Positions 22,633 through 35,116 are shown, counted from the stretch's first letter. The stretch is 64,000 bases of DNA from Papaver somniferum (GCF_003573695.1 NC_039363.1:150382826-150446825), one strand, 5' to 3'. Program-made: numbers and translations. Notes: generated by a model from the sequence alone, not told the origin.

Positions 22633-23181
22633 TCATTTTGTGTGTAAGAGTTGATTATTACAACCGTATGAGAGATAATCATTGTCACAATTGATGATCA
22701 TTGATTTTGACCGGATATTAGTCAAAAGATTATCCACAGAAATCCATCCATCATGATCCTTGTGAGAGGTATGACTATTGGAATCACAATGTTGTATATT
22801 AGTTAAGAGATTCTTCAGGTTAGAATCACATATCCTTGTTTTAACTAATATAACTCCTTTGGCTTGAGAAGATTCAAGATCCTTAGATTCAGCACCTTCA
22901 TGAATCAAGAAATCTCTGACGATCTTTTCGGCAGATGGATAATAGGTATTATCCTTTCGATTATATTTTTCAACAAGCTTTCTGAAATACTTGATCTCAT
23001 TATAGACATCTGAACCTGAATTATTTGCCACATCAGTTTGTTTTCAAATTAACCCATCATGGTTAATATTGTTGTGTTCCACTAGTGAACTTACAATACA
23101 TAGTTGTTTATCAGTTTTTGAAAACAAACTTTCTTTAAGAAGTATATCATCTTCTTGCCCAACGTTAACTGAATCAGACAT
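22633..23181 (-). pseudogene. ORF1 of the non-autonomous Sirevirus-like element, with an internal stop
   Basis: An ATG at 23181, shortly after the primer site, opens 45 codons (MSDSVNVGQEDDILLKESLF...). A TGA at 23046-23044 follows, and the same frame then stays open to 22633. The open part is hydrophilic, with SDVYNEIKYFRKLVEKYNRK and two copies of NLLTNI. No known domain is recognised. It sits at the same place as ORF1 of the element at 31027-39565. The leader before the ATG is similar in both (CTGTGTTTG...GCGATC). Confidence 0.6.
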
Positions 23182-23245
23182 TAGATTCAATTCTTATAGG
23201 TTGGATCGCACCAAACACAGATTGTTAGATATTTTCATGTTTTCC

Positions 23246-23260
23246 TGCTCTGATACCAAT
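23246..23260 (-). other. Primer binding site (initiator Met tRNA type)
   Basis: Directly after the 5' LTR the minus strand reads ATTGGTATCAGAGCAGG, fitting the plant initiator-Met tRNA 3' end used by Copia elements. It fixes the element's direction. Confidence 0.85.
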
Positions 23261-26069
23261 TGAAAAGGCGAGGGTACCCAAATATACCTCAAGCTAAAAC
23301 TTTTCCTACCTATAAGTCCTTTCCCCGAAAGTGATTGTCTATGGACTGAGTCGAGACAATACAACTAATCGGTTCACACTTCGTGTGATCGTCTATGGAT
23401 ACGAGATCGAGACAATACAACAACGAAGTATGTTTACTTGATAGAAAGGTTCGGACTTAACCGAACACAATAGGATTACTTATTAAGTAGGAATTAACGT
23501 TTGTGTAATTTACTTTCATTATAATAAAACAATTATAATGCGGAATATATAAGTAAATCACACAGCAAGATTTTGTTAACGAGGAAACCGCAAATACAGA
23601 AAAACCCTGGGACCTTGTCCAGAATTGAATACTCTCAGGATTAAGCCGCTACACAAAATTACACTAACTTCGTATAGTTGAGACCAAGTACCTAACCCTA
23701 TAGTTCACCTAGTTCCTTATGTATTCCCACGCCTCCAACTTATAAATAAGACACTTACTTGGAACAATTCCTTTGGTTCGTATTCCAAACAGTAAAGGAA
23801 CAACAAATCTGTTTGGTATCAACTCTATTCAACCAAGTGATATGAGTCGGACAAAGGATCTTCCGTTTATCTCAACATAAACTCCTTCGTTAGGTCCTTA
23901 GATCTATCTTATGTTCAATCACCCAAAGGTAATCGATTAAGATTAAGCCAACAACACCTTTAATCCGAAGAACCATGTTGATGTCGATCTACTCAATTAA
24001 TCAATCCAATCTACTACAAGGATAAACCGATTATTAATTGGATCCTCTTTTACCGAAACAAGTATTGTGCACACCAAATATTATAAAACCCAAGTCAGAT
24101 CTTCAATATCTTCTTTGTATTCGAATCTTCTTAAATGTTCAATAAAAACCTGCACACAATCACTTGAATCCCTTATGATAAATCACGCACAGAACGGAGT
24201 CTGTTAACGATGGATTATCACAAGATCGTCTATAGAACTAACAACAGTCAAAACTCTGAACTAGTTTGAGTAAATCTTATATCAGAAAAGAATATTCTCA
24301 AGAATAAACAAACTAGGTGCAATCAGATTTCAACCACCGTTAGTCAATCAAATCAATCGAAAACAAAAGATAAACCGCAATTATCTATTTTCCCAGCAAC
24401 GTGTCGCGCTAGAGCTTCTCAATCCCAAAGAAGACTTTAAACTGAGCATCCATAAGAGATTTCGCCTAATTAGGTTACTCTCCTATCCGAATAGGCGGAT
24501 ACACCAGTAACAACAACAAAGAGTAAATCTGTTGTTACGAAGGATTAGTTTTGCTAGAAAGGTAAACTTCGAGTATTTATAGACAAGGAAGTTTGGACAC
24601 CAAGGAATTTCCAAAACCGAAAATATTCTCAAGATATTCATTAAAGCACAGATTCAGTTTTCATAATTCCTGGAAATGCTCTGTCCAAAAATAACAATCG
24701 AAATCTCTCGGAAAATCTAATTAGTAAATGCACATTACTAATTCTGTAATTTCCCTAAAAAATGAAAATAATAACCTTGATTAAAAGATTCTTAACTTAC
24801 TTATGTTTCGATCCTGGGATTCTCTTCCCTTAGCCGTTAAGGAATATCTTTGAACAATTAAAGAAATAAACATTCACAGCACGTATTCAAAGTTTGTCGA
24901 CATCTTTACTTTGTAAGTTATCTTTCACACTTACAACCTTGAAACCGATTTGCACACTTCCAAACAAGTTTAGAATTGGTTCATCTGAATTTCAAGAACT
25001 ATGTGATTGATCAAACCATCATTCAATCACAATCATGGGTTTAACGGTTCTACCAAAACAAGTTTCGGTTCTACCTCCATGTGAGTAATGTGCATAGTCA
25101 CACTAGCTTTCCAAAAATTCGGTTGACTAGGTACTAGAATCGTTTCCCCACATACATATGGTATCTAACTTATATGTGTTGCACATTTCCATAAGATCGG
25201 TTCCCCTTTGTCTAAAAACGTGTTGCACATGTCCATAGGATCGGTTCCCCTTTCTGCTATAAACCTTGTTGCACCCCATACAAGGATCGGTTCCCTTTGA
25301 TGTAGTGCACCCCTTACAAGGATCGGTTCCCCTTTCCTTTTAATTGGTAAGACATACGAAATCCAATCATACCACAGGTGATTACTTAAGATCGGTTTTA
25401 CTAATAAAAGTTATACCAATACATAAGTCAGGCCTTTGTGAATAGTTCTACCAAGAACACAACAAGTTGTGCGCGGTTATACTCTATCACACATATTGGT
25501 TGTTCATAAGATATGCAATGAATAACAAAACCAATAACACCTGGAAATTTCCTTTTCGGTCCACAAACAAGTTTATGAACTTACTTCCTTAGATTACATG
25601 TAAACATTGTTCCCTAGGATGAAATCCTCACCTCATACCCATACATAATCACAATAACATTCAAATGATTATGGCGATGTCTTATCTACAAAGTTTAATG
25701 GTTAAGCAATAAAACTCGTATTGTGTTCCTTAATACTATGTCTATCTAGAGTTCAAATATGCTTCGCAGTTATGTTTTCAATATGCACGACTTGAAAGAT
25801 ACGTTACGGAATGAAACAGTTCAAGTCAAATATCACTAACATCAAGTGGAAGGATGATTGTTGTCGTTGTAGCTCCTTGCTTCTTCACATCTTCAAGACT
25901 TCGCAATACTTGGAATGTGTCATATCCTAATACTTTCAAGCTAACCTATACGAAGTTGACTCTAGTACATAATCAAGCGACTCTTAACATGAGTTTCGAT
26001 TCACTAAAATATGACAACCAAACTTGACATACCAACGCTTGGTGGGTTCAGCCGAGCAATGCTCTAACA
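23261..26069 (-). repeat. 5' LTR of the element 16167-26069
   Basis: The minus strand starts TGTTAGAGCATTGCTCGG at 26069 and ends CCCTCGCCTTTTCA at 23261. A TATA motif TATAAATAC lies at 24582-24573 (minus). It holds the same minisatellite as its partner at 25178-25337. Confidence 0.92.
25178..25337. repeat. LTR minisatellite, GTTGCACCCCATACAAGGATCG type (5' LTR)
   Basis: Copy of the array at 18103-18262, with four units. Here the units are closer to the consensus GGATCGGTTCCCCTTT. Confidence 0.88.
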
Positions 26070-26750
26070 GTTTCGGTAATTTAGATTCGGATTGATCTAA
26101 CTAGAAAAATGAGTTTATTAGTTTAAACAGAAAAGCCTTTGTTGACAATTCAAACATATCTTTCACCAAAGATTAAATAGAGAGTGGTTACCAAACAAAT
26201 TTATTACTTTACTGTTTGGGATACGATCCAAAGGAATGGTGATTCACATGCGTGACTCTAGAAGTCGAAGACACGTGAATAATGAGGAAACTAAGTAGCT
26301 AGGAGTAGTCTACTTGGTCTCTACTATACGAAGTTGGCATTAAATTTTGTATAACGGCTTAATACTAAGAGTATTCAAAACTAGACTAGGTCCCAGATTT
26401 TTTTTGCATTTGCGGTTTCCTTGTTAACAAAATCTTTTTGTGTCATCTACTTTATTATTCCGTAATTATAATTTGGTTATTATAATTTTAATTAAATATA
26501 TTTTTACGTTAATCCTTGTCACTTGATATTGATCCTACAGTGTTTCTGTTTTATATCATAACTATTATCAAGTGAACACCTTGTTGTTGTATTATATCGA
26601 TCTCGTATCCATAGATGATCACACAAAGTGTATACCATAGTTTTTGTATTGTCTCGAGTTTGTCCATAGACGATTACACTTAGTATCAAACTTATAGGTT
26701 GATATTTAAGAGATTGTGGTGTATTTGGGTAACCTCGTGTTTTTAACTAG

Positions 26751-27640
26751 GTCATTGATGAATCAGATCATATTCCTGTAGTCATTGGTGTGGTGTCCAT
26801 GAGCTTCATAGTATAAGCAGTAGTTTTTGCTTTTTGACTAATTTATCATCTTTCGAGGTATCACAAATTAAGGTTTGCTCTTAATGAACTGCAGGATAGT
26901 TTTAGGAGATGTGTTCAGCTTGATGAATCCTTTGACTTCGTTAGCCCATTTCGTTTCTGACTCAGCTTTGAAATTTGGATACTTTGAGTGTTTATTAGGT
27001 AATTTTGGAGATAAGTATCTTTTATCACCATATAAAGGACCAACTGAGTATACTTTGTGTTATGAGGTTGAGGATGTCGGCGTGATAGGATTGTCATGCT
27101 ATCTCATTACCCACTTCCCATCTTTGTTCTAAACTTCACAGAGAAGTCAGCTCTGAGCAAGTGAAAGAGTCTCTGCTCTAACCTTGTAGCAAAGCATTTT
27201 TTAAAATAATACAGAGAAATATCTCCCGAGTCTTCTCAAATGGTGTTGTCGTAGCCTTAAACCTTCTCAAAAAGTCAGTAAAGCTCTCATCTTCTTGTTG
27301 AGTTACTCTAAGGATTCATTCTAGAACATCATCTTGTCTAATATTGCACGAGTAGTTTTGGATGAATAACTCTTTGATGTCTTTGAATGATTTTATTGAG
27401 TTTTCTGGCAAACACCGGAACTACGTTAATGCATCGTCTTCCGAACAACAAATGGAAGAATCATGCTAGTATTGTCTTCTATTTGTTGTTCGTAATGGAA
27501 CATATGTTCATTTGGATTTGTATCTCCTTTGAAACTTATGAAATTAGTGATGTGATTTTAATTGTTGTTTGTAAAGTGGTAGTAAAAGTTCGTTCAACTC
27601 GGACTTGTGAAGATTCGTTTTAGACTTAAATTAAAATAGA
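26751..27640 (-). pseudogene. Gypsy gag remnant
   Basis: The minus strand shows TQQEDESFTDFLRRFK near 27295, a Retrotrans_gag motif, then KNALLQG. Near 26830-26780 comes a zinc-knuckle-like YYEAHGHHTNDYRN with the last Cys replaced. The frame is broken by stops. It continues across the inserted solo LTR into the gag tail at 14138. It would form the capsid-like shell in an active element. Confidence 0.7.
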
Positions 27641-27895
27641 AAACTTAAGACGACGTTGTTATCAAGATTATCAAAAGCATTGAGACTCGGGATTCCACTA
27701 TTAACCAATTAAAGTGTCTAAATCTAATTAATATTCATGCAATTATTTTCGTTTAAAGTAATTATATTATGTTGCAAAAGTAGATTTACAAAGTAACAAT
27801 TGTAAATCTAAAGCATAGAACATCAAAAACCCTAGGCTAAGCATGCTCTATCAAAAGAAATCACAACTGCTTGATTGTAATCCTTAAAATAATTT
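27641..27895. other. AT-rich junction between gypsy and LINE remnants
   Basis: No gene or clear repeat is seen. It could be the gypsy 5' leader or older sequence; no LTR ends or primer site were found. Confidence 0.4.
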
Positions 27896-30530
27896 TTATT
27901 CAAGGAAAATATTCAAAAAATAAATTGCAAAGTTGAATTTTTGGTTTAAAGGTAAGCTCCACAAGAATTTGGTGGGTGGAAGGGGGTTTAGGTGGTAATG
28001 GTTGTGTTGTTGTATTAGACAATTGTAGGAGGTAGTAGTGGTATATTTTTCGGACTTTGAGTGCGGCCATAGGATCTTATCTAGAGGCATGTCTAGGGGA
28101 AGGTGGATGTTTATTATATGTTGTACAACAGAAGGTGGGAGGTGATTCAGTTTTTCATGATTCCAGTTATTGGTCAGAGGGTCAATGAGATGAACTACTG
28201 ATTGGATTTGGTAGCATTGGGTCGGGTCAAGGTTTTGATGTCGGGGTATCCAATTTGCTTGGATAAGTGTGTCTAAACTATTTCCGATGTGATGAAAGAT
28301 GTGTTGTTGTAGTGTAGGTATGAGGGAGGCCAATTGTTTCCATTGTGGGATAGATGAGGAAGGAATGGGTGTGTTTTCTTGGAAGATCAGTTGATTTTGT
28401 AGATATTTCTCATTGTATAATCTGGTGCAAATGGAATTAGGTTAGTCGTGTATGTTCCAAATTCTTTCATGAGAATGGATTTATTGTGATGACTACTTTT
28501 CCTTATGCCGAGACCCCCTGTTGCTATTGGTTTGTTTAGTTTAGTTTGGTCCATCCCGATGGGTGGATTTTTATAACTGATGAATCATGGCCCAAAAAAA
28601 AATCTCTAGCGACCTGATCTATCTGTTTGTGAACACGGGTGGGGAATAATTGTGTTTGCATAAGGTTGTTTGAGGTGGGTATCAAGGAGGTTTTAACGAG
28701 TACTAACCTTACTGCTGGAATAAGACAATTGGTCATCCGTCCTTGAGTTTTTCTCTCCAGTCGTGGAAGCAATGAGTATATGACTAGAGGATCTCCCATG
28801 TTTAAAATATACTCCCAGTTATATTGGTGGGGTTGACGATGTTGGCATGTCAAAGAAATGTTGAATAGAATCCAACTGATGTTATTGCAGTCTTGAATGG
28901 TGAATTGTTGTTGATTTTGTTGTGTTGATTTCCTAGCCCGCTGAAGAGCTATGGGATTAAAGTATTCTTTTGAGGTGGCCATTGCTTTCGTGGGATGCCT
29001 TGTAAATAATTAGGAGGTCGTCCGCATACATTACATGCAATATAGGTGGAGCTTTCTGAGAAATGTTTAGCCATTTTATAATATTTTTGGCTTCCAGATC
29101 GCCTAGGTTGGTCGAAAGAATTTATGCACATATTATGAAATATAGGAAAATAGAAGATCTCCCCGTCGAATGCCTCTCGTAAGGGTGATGTATCCATAAG
29201 GGGTACCATTTATGTTAATTGAGTAGGTAACTGTAGTGATGCGTAGCATAATGTAATCTACAAATATGGTTGGAAATCCCATTTTTGTAAATGTTGTTTT
29301 GATGAAGTCCCAATCTAAGCTATCATAAGCTTTCTTAATATCCGGTTTAAGGGCTATTTTTTGATCTTTGGTGAGAACTGAGGTTTTAATGTGGTGAAAT
29401 AGTTCTCTAGCAATTGCTATGTTATCATGTATTGATCTTTGTGGGACGAAAGCGCTATGATATGGACTTATTACAAATGGTAAAAGAAGAAGGAGTATGT
29501 ACTTTACCAGGATTTTTGATATCACTTTGTATACTACGACGCTAAGGCTGATCGGTCTGAATTGGGATAGTTTTGATGGATGGTCAATTTTTGGGATTAG
29601 GGTGATATTGGTGTGATTCATGAGTGGGTGAATGTTTAGGGTGCTAAAAAGCTGTGGACCATGGATATTAATTAATGGTGCGTGGTTCCCCAGAATACCT
29701 TGAAAAACTTACTAGTATATCCATCAGGTCCATGATTGCTCAGAATTAATGGAGAACAAAGCTTGTTTGAATTCCACTGTAGTCACCTCTTCCGTGAGCT
29801 TGGCACACTGTCTTGATGATAGTCTGGGTGTGATTTGTGCAAAGAGCTTCTCGTCTATTGTTGTACTTTGGTCTGTGTATTGATCATTAAAGTGATCAAG
29901 GATACTTCTTACCTGATCTTTATCGCTGACCCAGTTATTTTGTTGATCTTGTAATTGTTGTATGTTATTACAACTACGGTGCATGGTTGATTTTGTGTGG
30001 AAGAAAGTTGTATTGTTGTGTCCCGATTGAATCCATTTATTCTGGATCTTTGTTTCCAATATGTTGCATGACATTATAGCAAAGTTAAGTGTTGGGTTCG
30101 AAACTGCTTCTCCTGGTTTAGCCAATAGTCTAGTTCATCACTAGTTCATATAACACATTGTTTTTGTGCCATTTGAATTTGAGTTGTTGATTTCATGATT
30201 TGTTTTGGAAGTTGTCCAAAGGTTTCCTTTTTTCATTCTATAAGGATTTCTCCAGTTGTGATTTGCTTTAGCTGAAGGTGTAAAGAAGGTTTCAATCAAT
30301 TTGTTGATTCCAGTTTGCTTCGACTATCTGTGGGTGAATTAGCCAAAGATGCTCGTACCTGTAGTTTTTTTGCCCGTGCCAGTCAGTATCTTTGGTATGT
30401 AAAAGGATTGGAGCATGACAAATACTATTCTCGGAAGATGAGTAACGCCTTGATGAGATTTGTCCGTACGTCAATGTTGTGTAACGATGACTATCTCTGG
30501 TGTCTTGATTATACAAGTAAAGGTTTAGTT
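27896..30530 (-). pseudogene. LINE (L1-type) ORF2 remnant, minus strand
   Basis: From high to low: YRYEHLWLIHPQIVEANW (30380, the linker after the endonuclease), IQNKWIQSGHNNTTFFHTKS (30000), then RT with NHTNITLIPKIDHPSKLSQF, FRPISLSVVVYKVISKIL, DIKKAYDSLDWDFI and GYITLTRGIRRGD (29621-29133), the thumb-like RLVLVKTSLIPTSNN / RDFFLG (28982-28536), and zf-RVT-like sequence with LDKILWPHSKSEKYTTTTSY (28333-27896). Frame changes at about 29150, 28950, 28500 and 30200 make it inactive. The RNase H end is missing. It is separate from the plus-strand LINE starting at 30785. Confidence 0.88.
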
Positions 30531-30570
30531 CAATCCGGCATCTTTATTATACAAGTAAAGGTTTAGTTCA
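30509..30570. repeat. Short direct repeat, two copies of about 24 bp
   Basis: TTATACAAGTAAAGGTTTAG followed by TTCA occurs at about 30509 and 30546. It sits at the 5' edge of the minus-strand LINE. Confidence 0.7.
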
Positions 30571-30784
30571 TGGTTTGATCATACAATTTTATACTACTAA
30601 CTTATAAGTCAATACTAAAAATAGGGTCTTGATTTTTATAAGATAATATGTATTAATTATCATTACTACTCCGTACTAATTATTAGTAAGTGATGATGTC
30701 AGAACAAATCTAATGATTTCTCCAGCATTCTAAATAATGGGCTTCTATAAGTACAAATCGTATAGTTTAAACTAAACGTTCTTT
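30571..30784. other. AT-rich spacer between two LINE remnants
   Basis: No gene is seen. The right edge, TAAACGTTCTTT (30773-30784), is the likely left target duplication of the plus-strand LINE. Confidence 0.5.
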
Positions 30785-31026
30785 TTCTTAGGCAGTTTGG
30801 TTTTGATGCAAAATTTTGTGGTTTCATAGAACAATGTATATCTATAACAACTATTTATGTGCTTCTGAATGGTTCTCCTACTCAAATTTTTTATCCTACT
30901 AGAGGTATTAGACAGGGTGATCCCCTTTCACCATATCTTTTTATTCTTTGTACGGAATTTTTGTCTAGATTGCTCTTAAATGCTGAAACTAATCACTTAA
31001 TTTGAGGGGTAAAAGCAGCTAGGAAT
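30785..31026 (+). pseudogene. LINE RT, first segment
   Basis: The frame codes FGFDAKFCGFIEQCIS, then RGIRQGDPLSPYLFILC, the conserved RT block before the catalytic Asp-Asp. A TGA follows TNHLI, then GVKAARN runs up to the Sirevirus-like insertion. It continues in the same frame at 39571 with ALGITHLMFVDDIL. Confidence 0.88.
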
Positions 31027-33370
31027 TGAAAAGGCGGGGGTCTAACAACACCACCCAATATTTCGCTTAGCAATCTGTATGGACAAATTCGAATATACTC
31101 TTAAGAGATCCAACAAGACTCAATCAATTAAAAGTATATTAACGAGTTTATATCTCTCTTATTGATTTCATTTACTCAAGCAAGAACTGCGAGTTCTAAT
31201 CAAATACAAGGAATAACTTGGATGGTACCAAAGACCAATATCCAAGGATCAACCAATATCGATCAACAACCAAAGGTTGGATTTCCAATAGATTGATTCA
31301 AACGCACAATCTGTATTATTTCAATTATAAAGATAACAATATAATGCAGAAAATGAAATAACACAAACACCAAAAATTTTGTTAACGAGGAAACCGCAAA
31401 TGCAGAAAACCCCCGGGACCTAGTCCAGATTGAACACATATTGTATTAAGCCGCTACAGACACTAGCCTACTCCAAGCTAACTTCAGAATGGGCTGTAGT
31501 TGAACCCCAATCAGTCTCCCACTGATCCAAGGTACAATCGTACTCCCTACGCCTCTGATCCCAGCAGGATACTGCACACTTGATTCCCTTAGCAGATCCC
31601 ACCCACAACTAAGAGTTGGTACGACCCAAAATCGAAGGCTTTGACAATAAACAAATATGTCTCACACAGACAAGACTATCAAAGGATCAATCTGTCTCCC
31701 ACAGATAAACCCTAAAGGTTTTGTTCCGTCTTTTGATAATAATCAAGGTGAACAGGAACCAATTGATAATCCAGTCTTATATTCCTGAAGAACAACCTAG
31801 AGTTATCAATCACCTCACAACAATCTTAATCGTATGGTAGCGAAACAAGATGTTGCGAAATCACAAACAATGAGACGAAGATGTTTGTGATTACTTTTTA
31901 TATCTTGCCTATCGGAGATATCAATCTCAAGCCAATCAATCTGATTGTACTCGTACGATAGAAAATTCAAGATCAGATCACACAACTACGATAAAAGTAG
32001 TACCGGTCTGGCTTCACAATCCCAATGAAGTCTTTAAGTCGTTAACCTTGTTTTAGAAGAAGAAAACCAAAGCTTAAAGGAGAATCGACTCTAGTATGCA
32101 AACTAGTATCACACGTAAGGTGTGAGGATTAGTTTTGTACAATACTAGATGTCTCCTTTATATAGTCTTTCAAATCAGGTTTTGCCTTGGTCACAAAGAA
32201 AAAAATATCCACCGTTAGATGAAAGCCTTATTTAGATTCAAGTTAATATTTCTCAACCGTTAGATCGAAAACTTATCTTGTTACACACACTTGACAATGC
32301 ACACTTCTAGGTTTGTTAACCGTACCCAAACGTATGCACTTGTTGGTTCAATAATATTTAACCAAAAGGTTATCCATATGAGCATTTCATACCAACCATG
32401 TTCTTATTCACCATAACTAGTTCAAATGACTTCAAATGAACTAGTTAGAGAGTTGTTCAATTGTAAGGAAATATTATGTACTACACAAGACACAATTGAA
32501 GCAAAGATGATTTGATTCACTTGAATCGGTTTATGAACTTTTATAGCCACGGTTTGCAAACTCCATTCCTTAGTATTTTTAAGTTTAAGTTCAGAAATCA
32601 TCTTCAGATATATAACCTTCTTAAGTTCGCAGACTAGGTTCGCGGACTTAAGCAACCGGGCAGAGTTTACAAACTCCAGTATAATTTCTCGGGATGAGAA
32701 GTTTGGCAGTTCGCGGACTTTGCAAAGCCATCCTTCCGGTTTCTCTTGATCAACAAAGTTCGCAAACTTTGGTTCAAGGAATAGGACTTATACATAAATG
32801 TGCTTCCACAACAATGCTTATGTCCATCATTGGTTATGTAATCTAAACTCTCATTTCAATCATTGAAACATTCTTAGAGGACGTTATACAGTTGTTACAC
32901 CATTTCTCGTCAATTTTTTTTTCAAAGTGATTGAAACATACCATGACTGTTGTCACTAGGTAAAGATAAACTTGATCGAATCGAAAAGCTTACTAACACA
33001 TATTTCGGGATATAGATAGGCGAGGTGTACTCGGCTCGAAATACCAAGTGTGTATAATCCAAGTCTATATATATAGCTTACGACTTCTTGTATCAAAGAG
33101 TAGGATATATAGTAGATATACTTTTAAGTGATGGATAAGTTCAAGTCTTCACATACCTTTTTGTCGAGAAGTTCCACCAGTTCCTTGAGTAGTTCTTCTG
33201 CTTGTAGGATGAATCACCATGAAGTCCTTGAGCTCAACTACACTTTTTATCCTAGTCCGAGACTTAGCTATAATAGACTAGAAATCAAGACTTATAGTTT
33301 TGATCACTAACATTGAAAAAAATGTTTGAGATAGCAACGCATGCGAGGTTGACCGAGCAATGCTCTAACA
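31027..33370 (-). repeat. 3' LTR of the element 31027-39565
   Basis: The minus strand starts TGTTAGAGCATTGCTCGG at 33370 and ends GTTAGACCCCCGCCTTTTCA at 31027, 2344 bp. It has a TATA motif around 32164-32158 (minus) and a TTCGCGGACTT-type repeat at 32620-32775. Confidence 0.92.
32620..32775. repeat. LTR minisatellite, AGTTCGCGGACTT type (3' LTR)
   Basis: Near-palindromic cores recur: AGTTCGCAGACTAGG, GGTTCGCGGACTTAAG, AGTTCGCGGACTTTGC, AAGTTCGCAAACTTTGG. They lie about 595-750 bp from the LTR start, where the LTR at 6795 has a different motif. Confidence 0.75.
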
Positions 33371-35100
33371 ATCTCCCCCTTTGTCAATTTTAGTGACAAA
33401 ACTATCAATACATATGGAATACAAAAAAGATAAAGAAACTTTGGTAGCTTTTATTCCACATGTCTAATCTTCAACATTCCTCGAAATCTTCATCATTTCC
33501 AAGTACTCCAATGATCCCAAAGGTTGTAAGTTTAGCATCACCGTTGTTGAAGATCCGTAGCTATAACAATGAGAAACCATCGGTCTCGATCATTGTTATA
33601 CAGTGTCATAGTATTATTACACAGTGTCAAAGTCCAATTATATCACAACTTCAACAATAATACTATGGTGATATGTATCCTCCCCCTTAGTCAATAATCC
33701 ATCTCACATGGAAACCACTCCCCCTTACACAATGATCCGAAAACCATATGTATTTTTAGTGTGAACTACATATTAATTCTCCCCCTTTTTGTCAATAAAA
33801 TTGGCAAAGGTACAAGAACGGGATCATAATGAAATTTCCGTAAGAGACATTTCATGACTAAAATAAAATACATACCATCTAATTTAGATGCAATCATATA
33901 GCCGAAGCTAATAGCGTTCATCAAGGAGTTTAAAGATACAAGATAACCCCTCTAATATTCCACAGCCGCACTCCTCTCAAGATATTACTATTAAGCACAA
34001 GTTCAAAAGAACTCTCCCCCGTTTGATGTCATTCCCGAAAGAACAACAACAACGACCTTAATTTCGAAAGAAAAGAAGAATTTTTATTGGACACTAAAAA
34101 CCATGAGATTGATTTTCTATATCCAAAAACTCAATCAAATGAATCACAAGTAAACCCATGATTAATTTAGTCGGAATACGCAATCAAATTAAACACAAAA
34201 AGTGATCAACTTAATTGACTATGCTCGACATAAGAGAACTTATGGAGCATACGACTCACATAACCATTAGAAAATGAATAGAATAGTCGTTCATATACTC
34301 AACATAAGAGGAATCCTACGGAGTATGAAAACACTCAACTAGATTAATTACAAGTGAACCCATAATTAATCTAATTGGAATACACAACCAAACTAATTAC
34401 AAAAGTAATCAATTTAATTGTCATTTATTTTGCTCGACATAAAAAGACTTATGGAGGAATTACTAAATAACCAAACAAGATGATTAATTTAGTTCAAAAA
34501 TGCTCAACGTAAAGTACCTTACGGAACAACCAACAAAGCTAATCAAGAATTAATCAACTTGGTTGTATCGTGCTCAACATAAGACACAATACGAACCCTC
34601 ACAGTAATACATAAAAACTGGATCAGGGATGATCAATACTGCGGAATACTCAAGGATTCATTCTATCTTCGATCACTATTTGCATAACGATATTAATAGA
34701 CATAATCCTTGAAAACAAAACATTTTAACCTATCTTCCATCAAAGAATTGACAAAAGTCTATTCATTCTTTTACCAGTACGTGAATACCGATCACAAACG
34801 ACTTTACTTTTGATAGAATATGGGACCTTCAAGTTCACGGATGCAAACATACATATCCCATAACAAATTGCAACATAACAAATCATAAAGATTAATACTG
34901 CAAAAACATCATCCTCCAAATATTTTTAGAATTTAAATACCAATAAACCTAAAAAACAAGAAGATGAAAATAATAGCTATGTGTAATCACAATTAATGTT
35001 ATTCAAGCACTAGTTATTCTTCCAATTAAACCAAAAAGAAGACATACTAGGAAACAAAAAAAAGCAACAAGCTAAAGAAAACAGACTCCAGCGCAAAGAC
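33371..35100 (-). other. Non-coding 3' internal region with repeated polypurine motifs
   Basis: No gene. Minus-strand GGGGGAG motifs lie at about 33375, 33680, 33719, 33779 and 34015. Phrases such as CTCAACATAAGA...TACGGA recur several times between 34190 and 34590 (GCTCGACATAAGAGAACTTATGGAGCA and variants), forming a diverged repeat series. The same region in forward orientation is at 5750-6794. Confidence 0.7.
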
Positions 35101-35116
35101 TGAACATGAACTAAGA

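Larger units (their letters stand above)
16167..26069 (-). mobile_element. Complete non-autonomous Sirevirus-like LTR retrotransposon, with nested hAT MITE
   Basis: Two LTRs of 2.8 kb (23261-26069 is the 5' LTR, 16167-18994 the 3' LTR, minus strand) enclose 4266 bp. The element is flanked by a perfect 5-bp duplication GTTTC (16162-16166 and 26070-26074). The primer site next to the 5' LTR is TTGGTATCAGAGCAGG, the initiator-Met tRNA type common in plant Copia. The polypurine tract next to the 3' LTR is a run of 19 G on the minus strand. No protease, integrase, RT or RNase H is seen. Two decayed ORFs correspond in position to those of the element at 31027-39565. By eye, LTR ends differ at about 5 of the first 112 bases. 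Confidence 0.9.
14139..26745 (+). mobile_element. Sirevirus-type solo LTR inserted in the gypsy gag gene, itself interrupted
   Basis: The left part 14139-16166 begins TGTTAGAGTATAGCTCGG. The right part resumes at 26075 and ends CCTCGTGTTTTTA at 26745, where relatives end CCTCGCCTTTTCA. Without the nested element it is about 2.7 kb, close to the 2.8-kb LTRs of the element it contains, which is in the opposite orientation. Flanking 5-mers TATAG and ACTAG match at three of five positions, fitting an old duplication. No internal region is present, so this is a solo LTR left by recombination. Confidence 0.8.
11891..27640 (-). mobile_element. Ty3/gypsy retrotransposon, decayed, split by a nested LTR
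   Basis: The parts are collinear on the minus strand: gag (27640-26751), then after the inserted solo LTR the gag tail and protease (14138-13600), RT (about 13100-12300) and the start of RNase H (12177-11902). Joining the flanks of the inserted LTR gives a continuous frame in the region after the gag zinc-knuckle-like motif. No integrase or LTRs of its own are visible; the left end is lost at 11891 and the right end is unclear (27640-27895). Confidence 0.82.
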
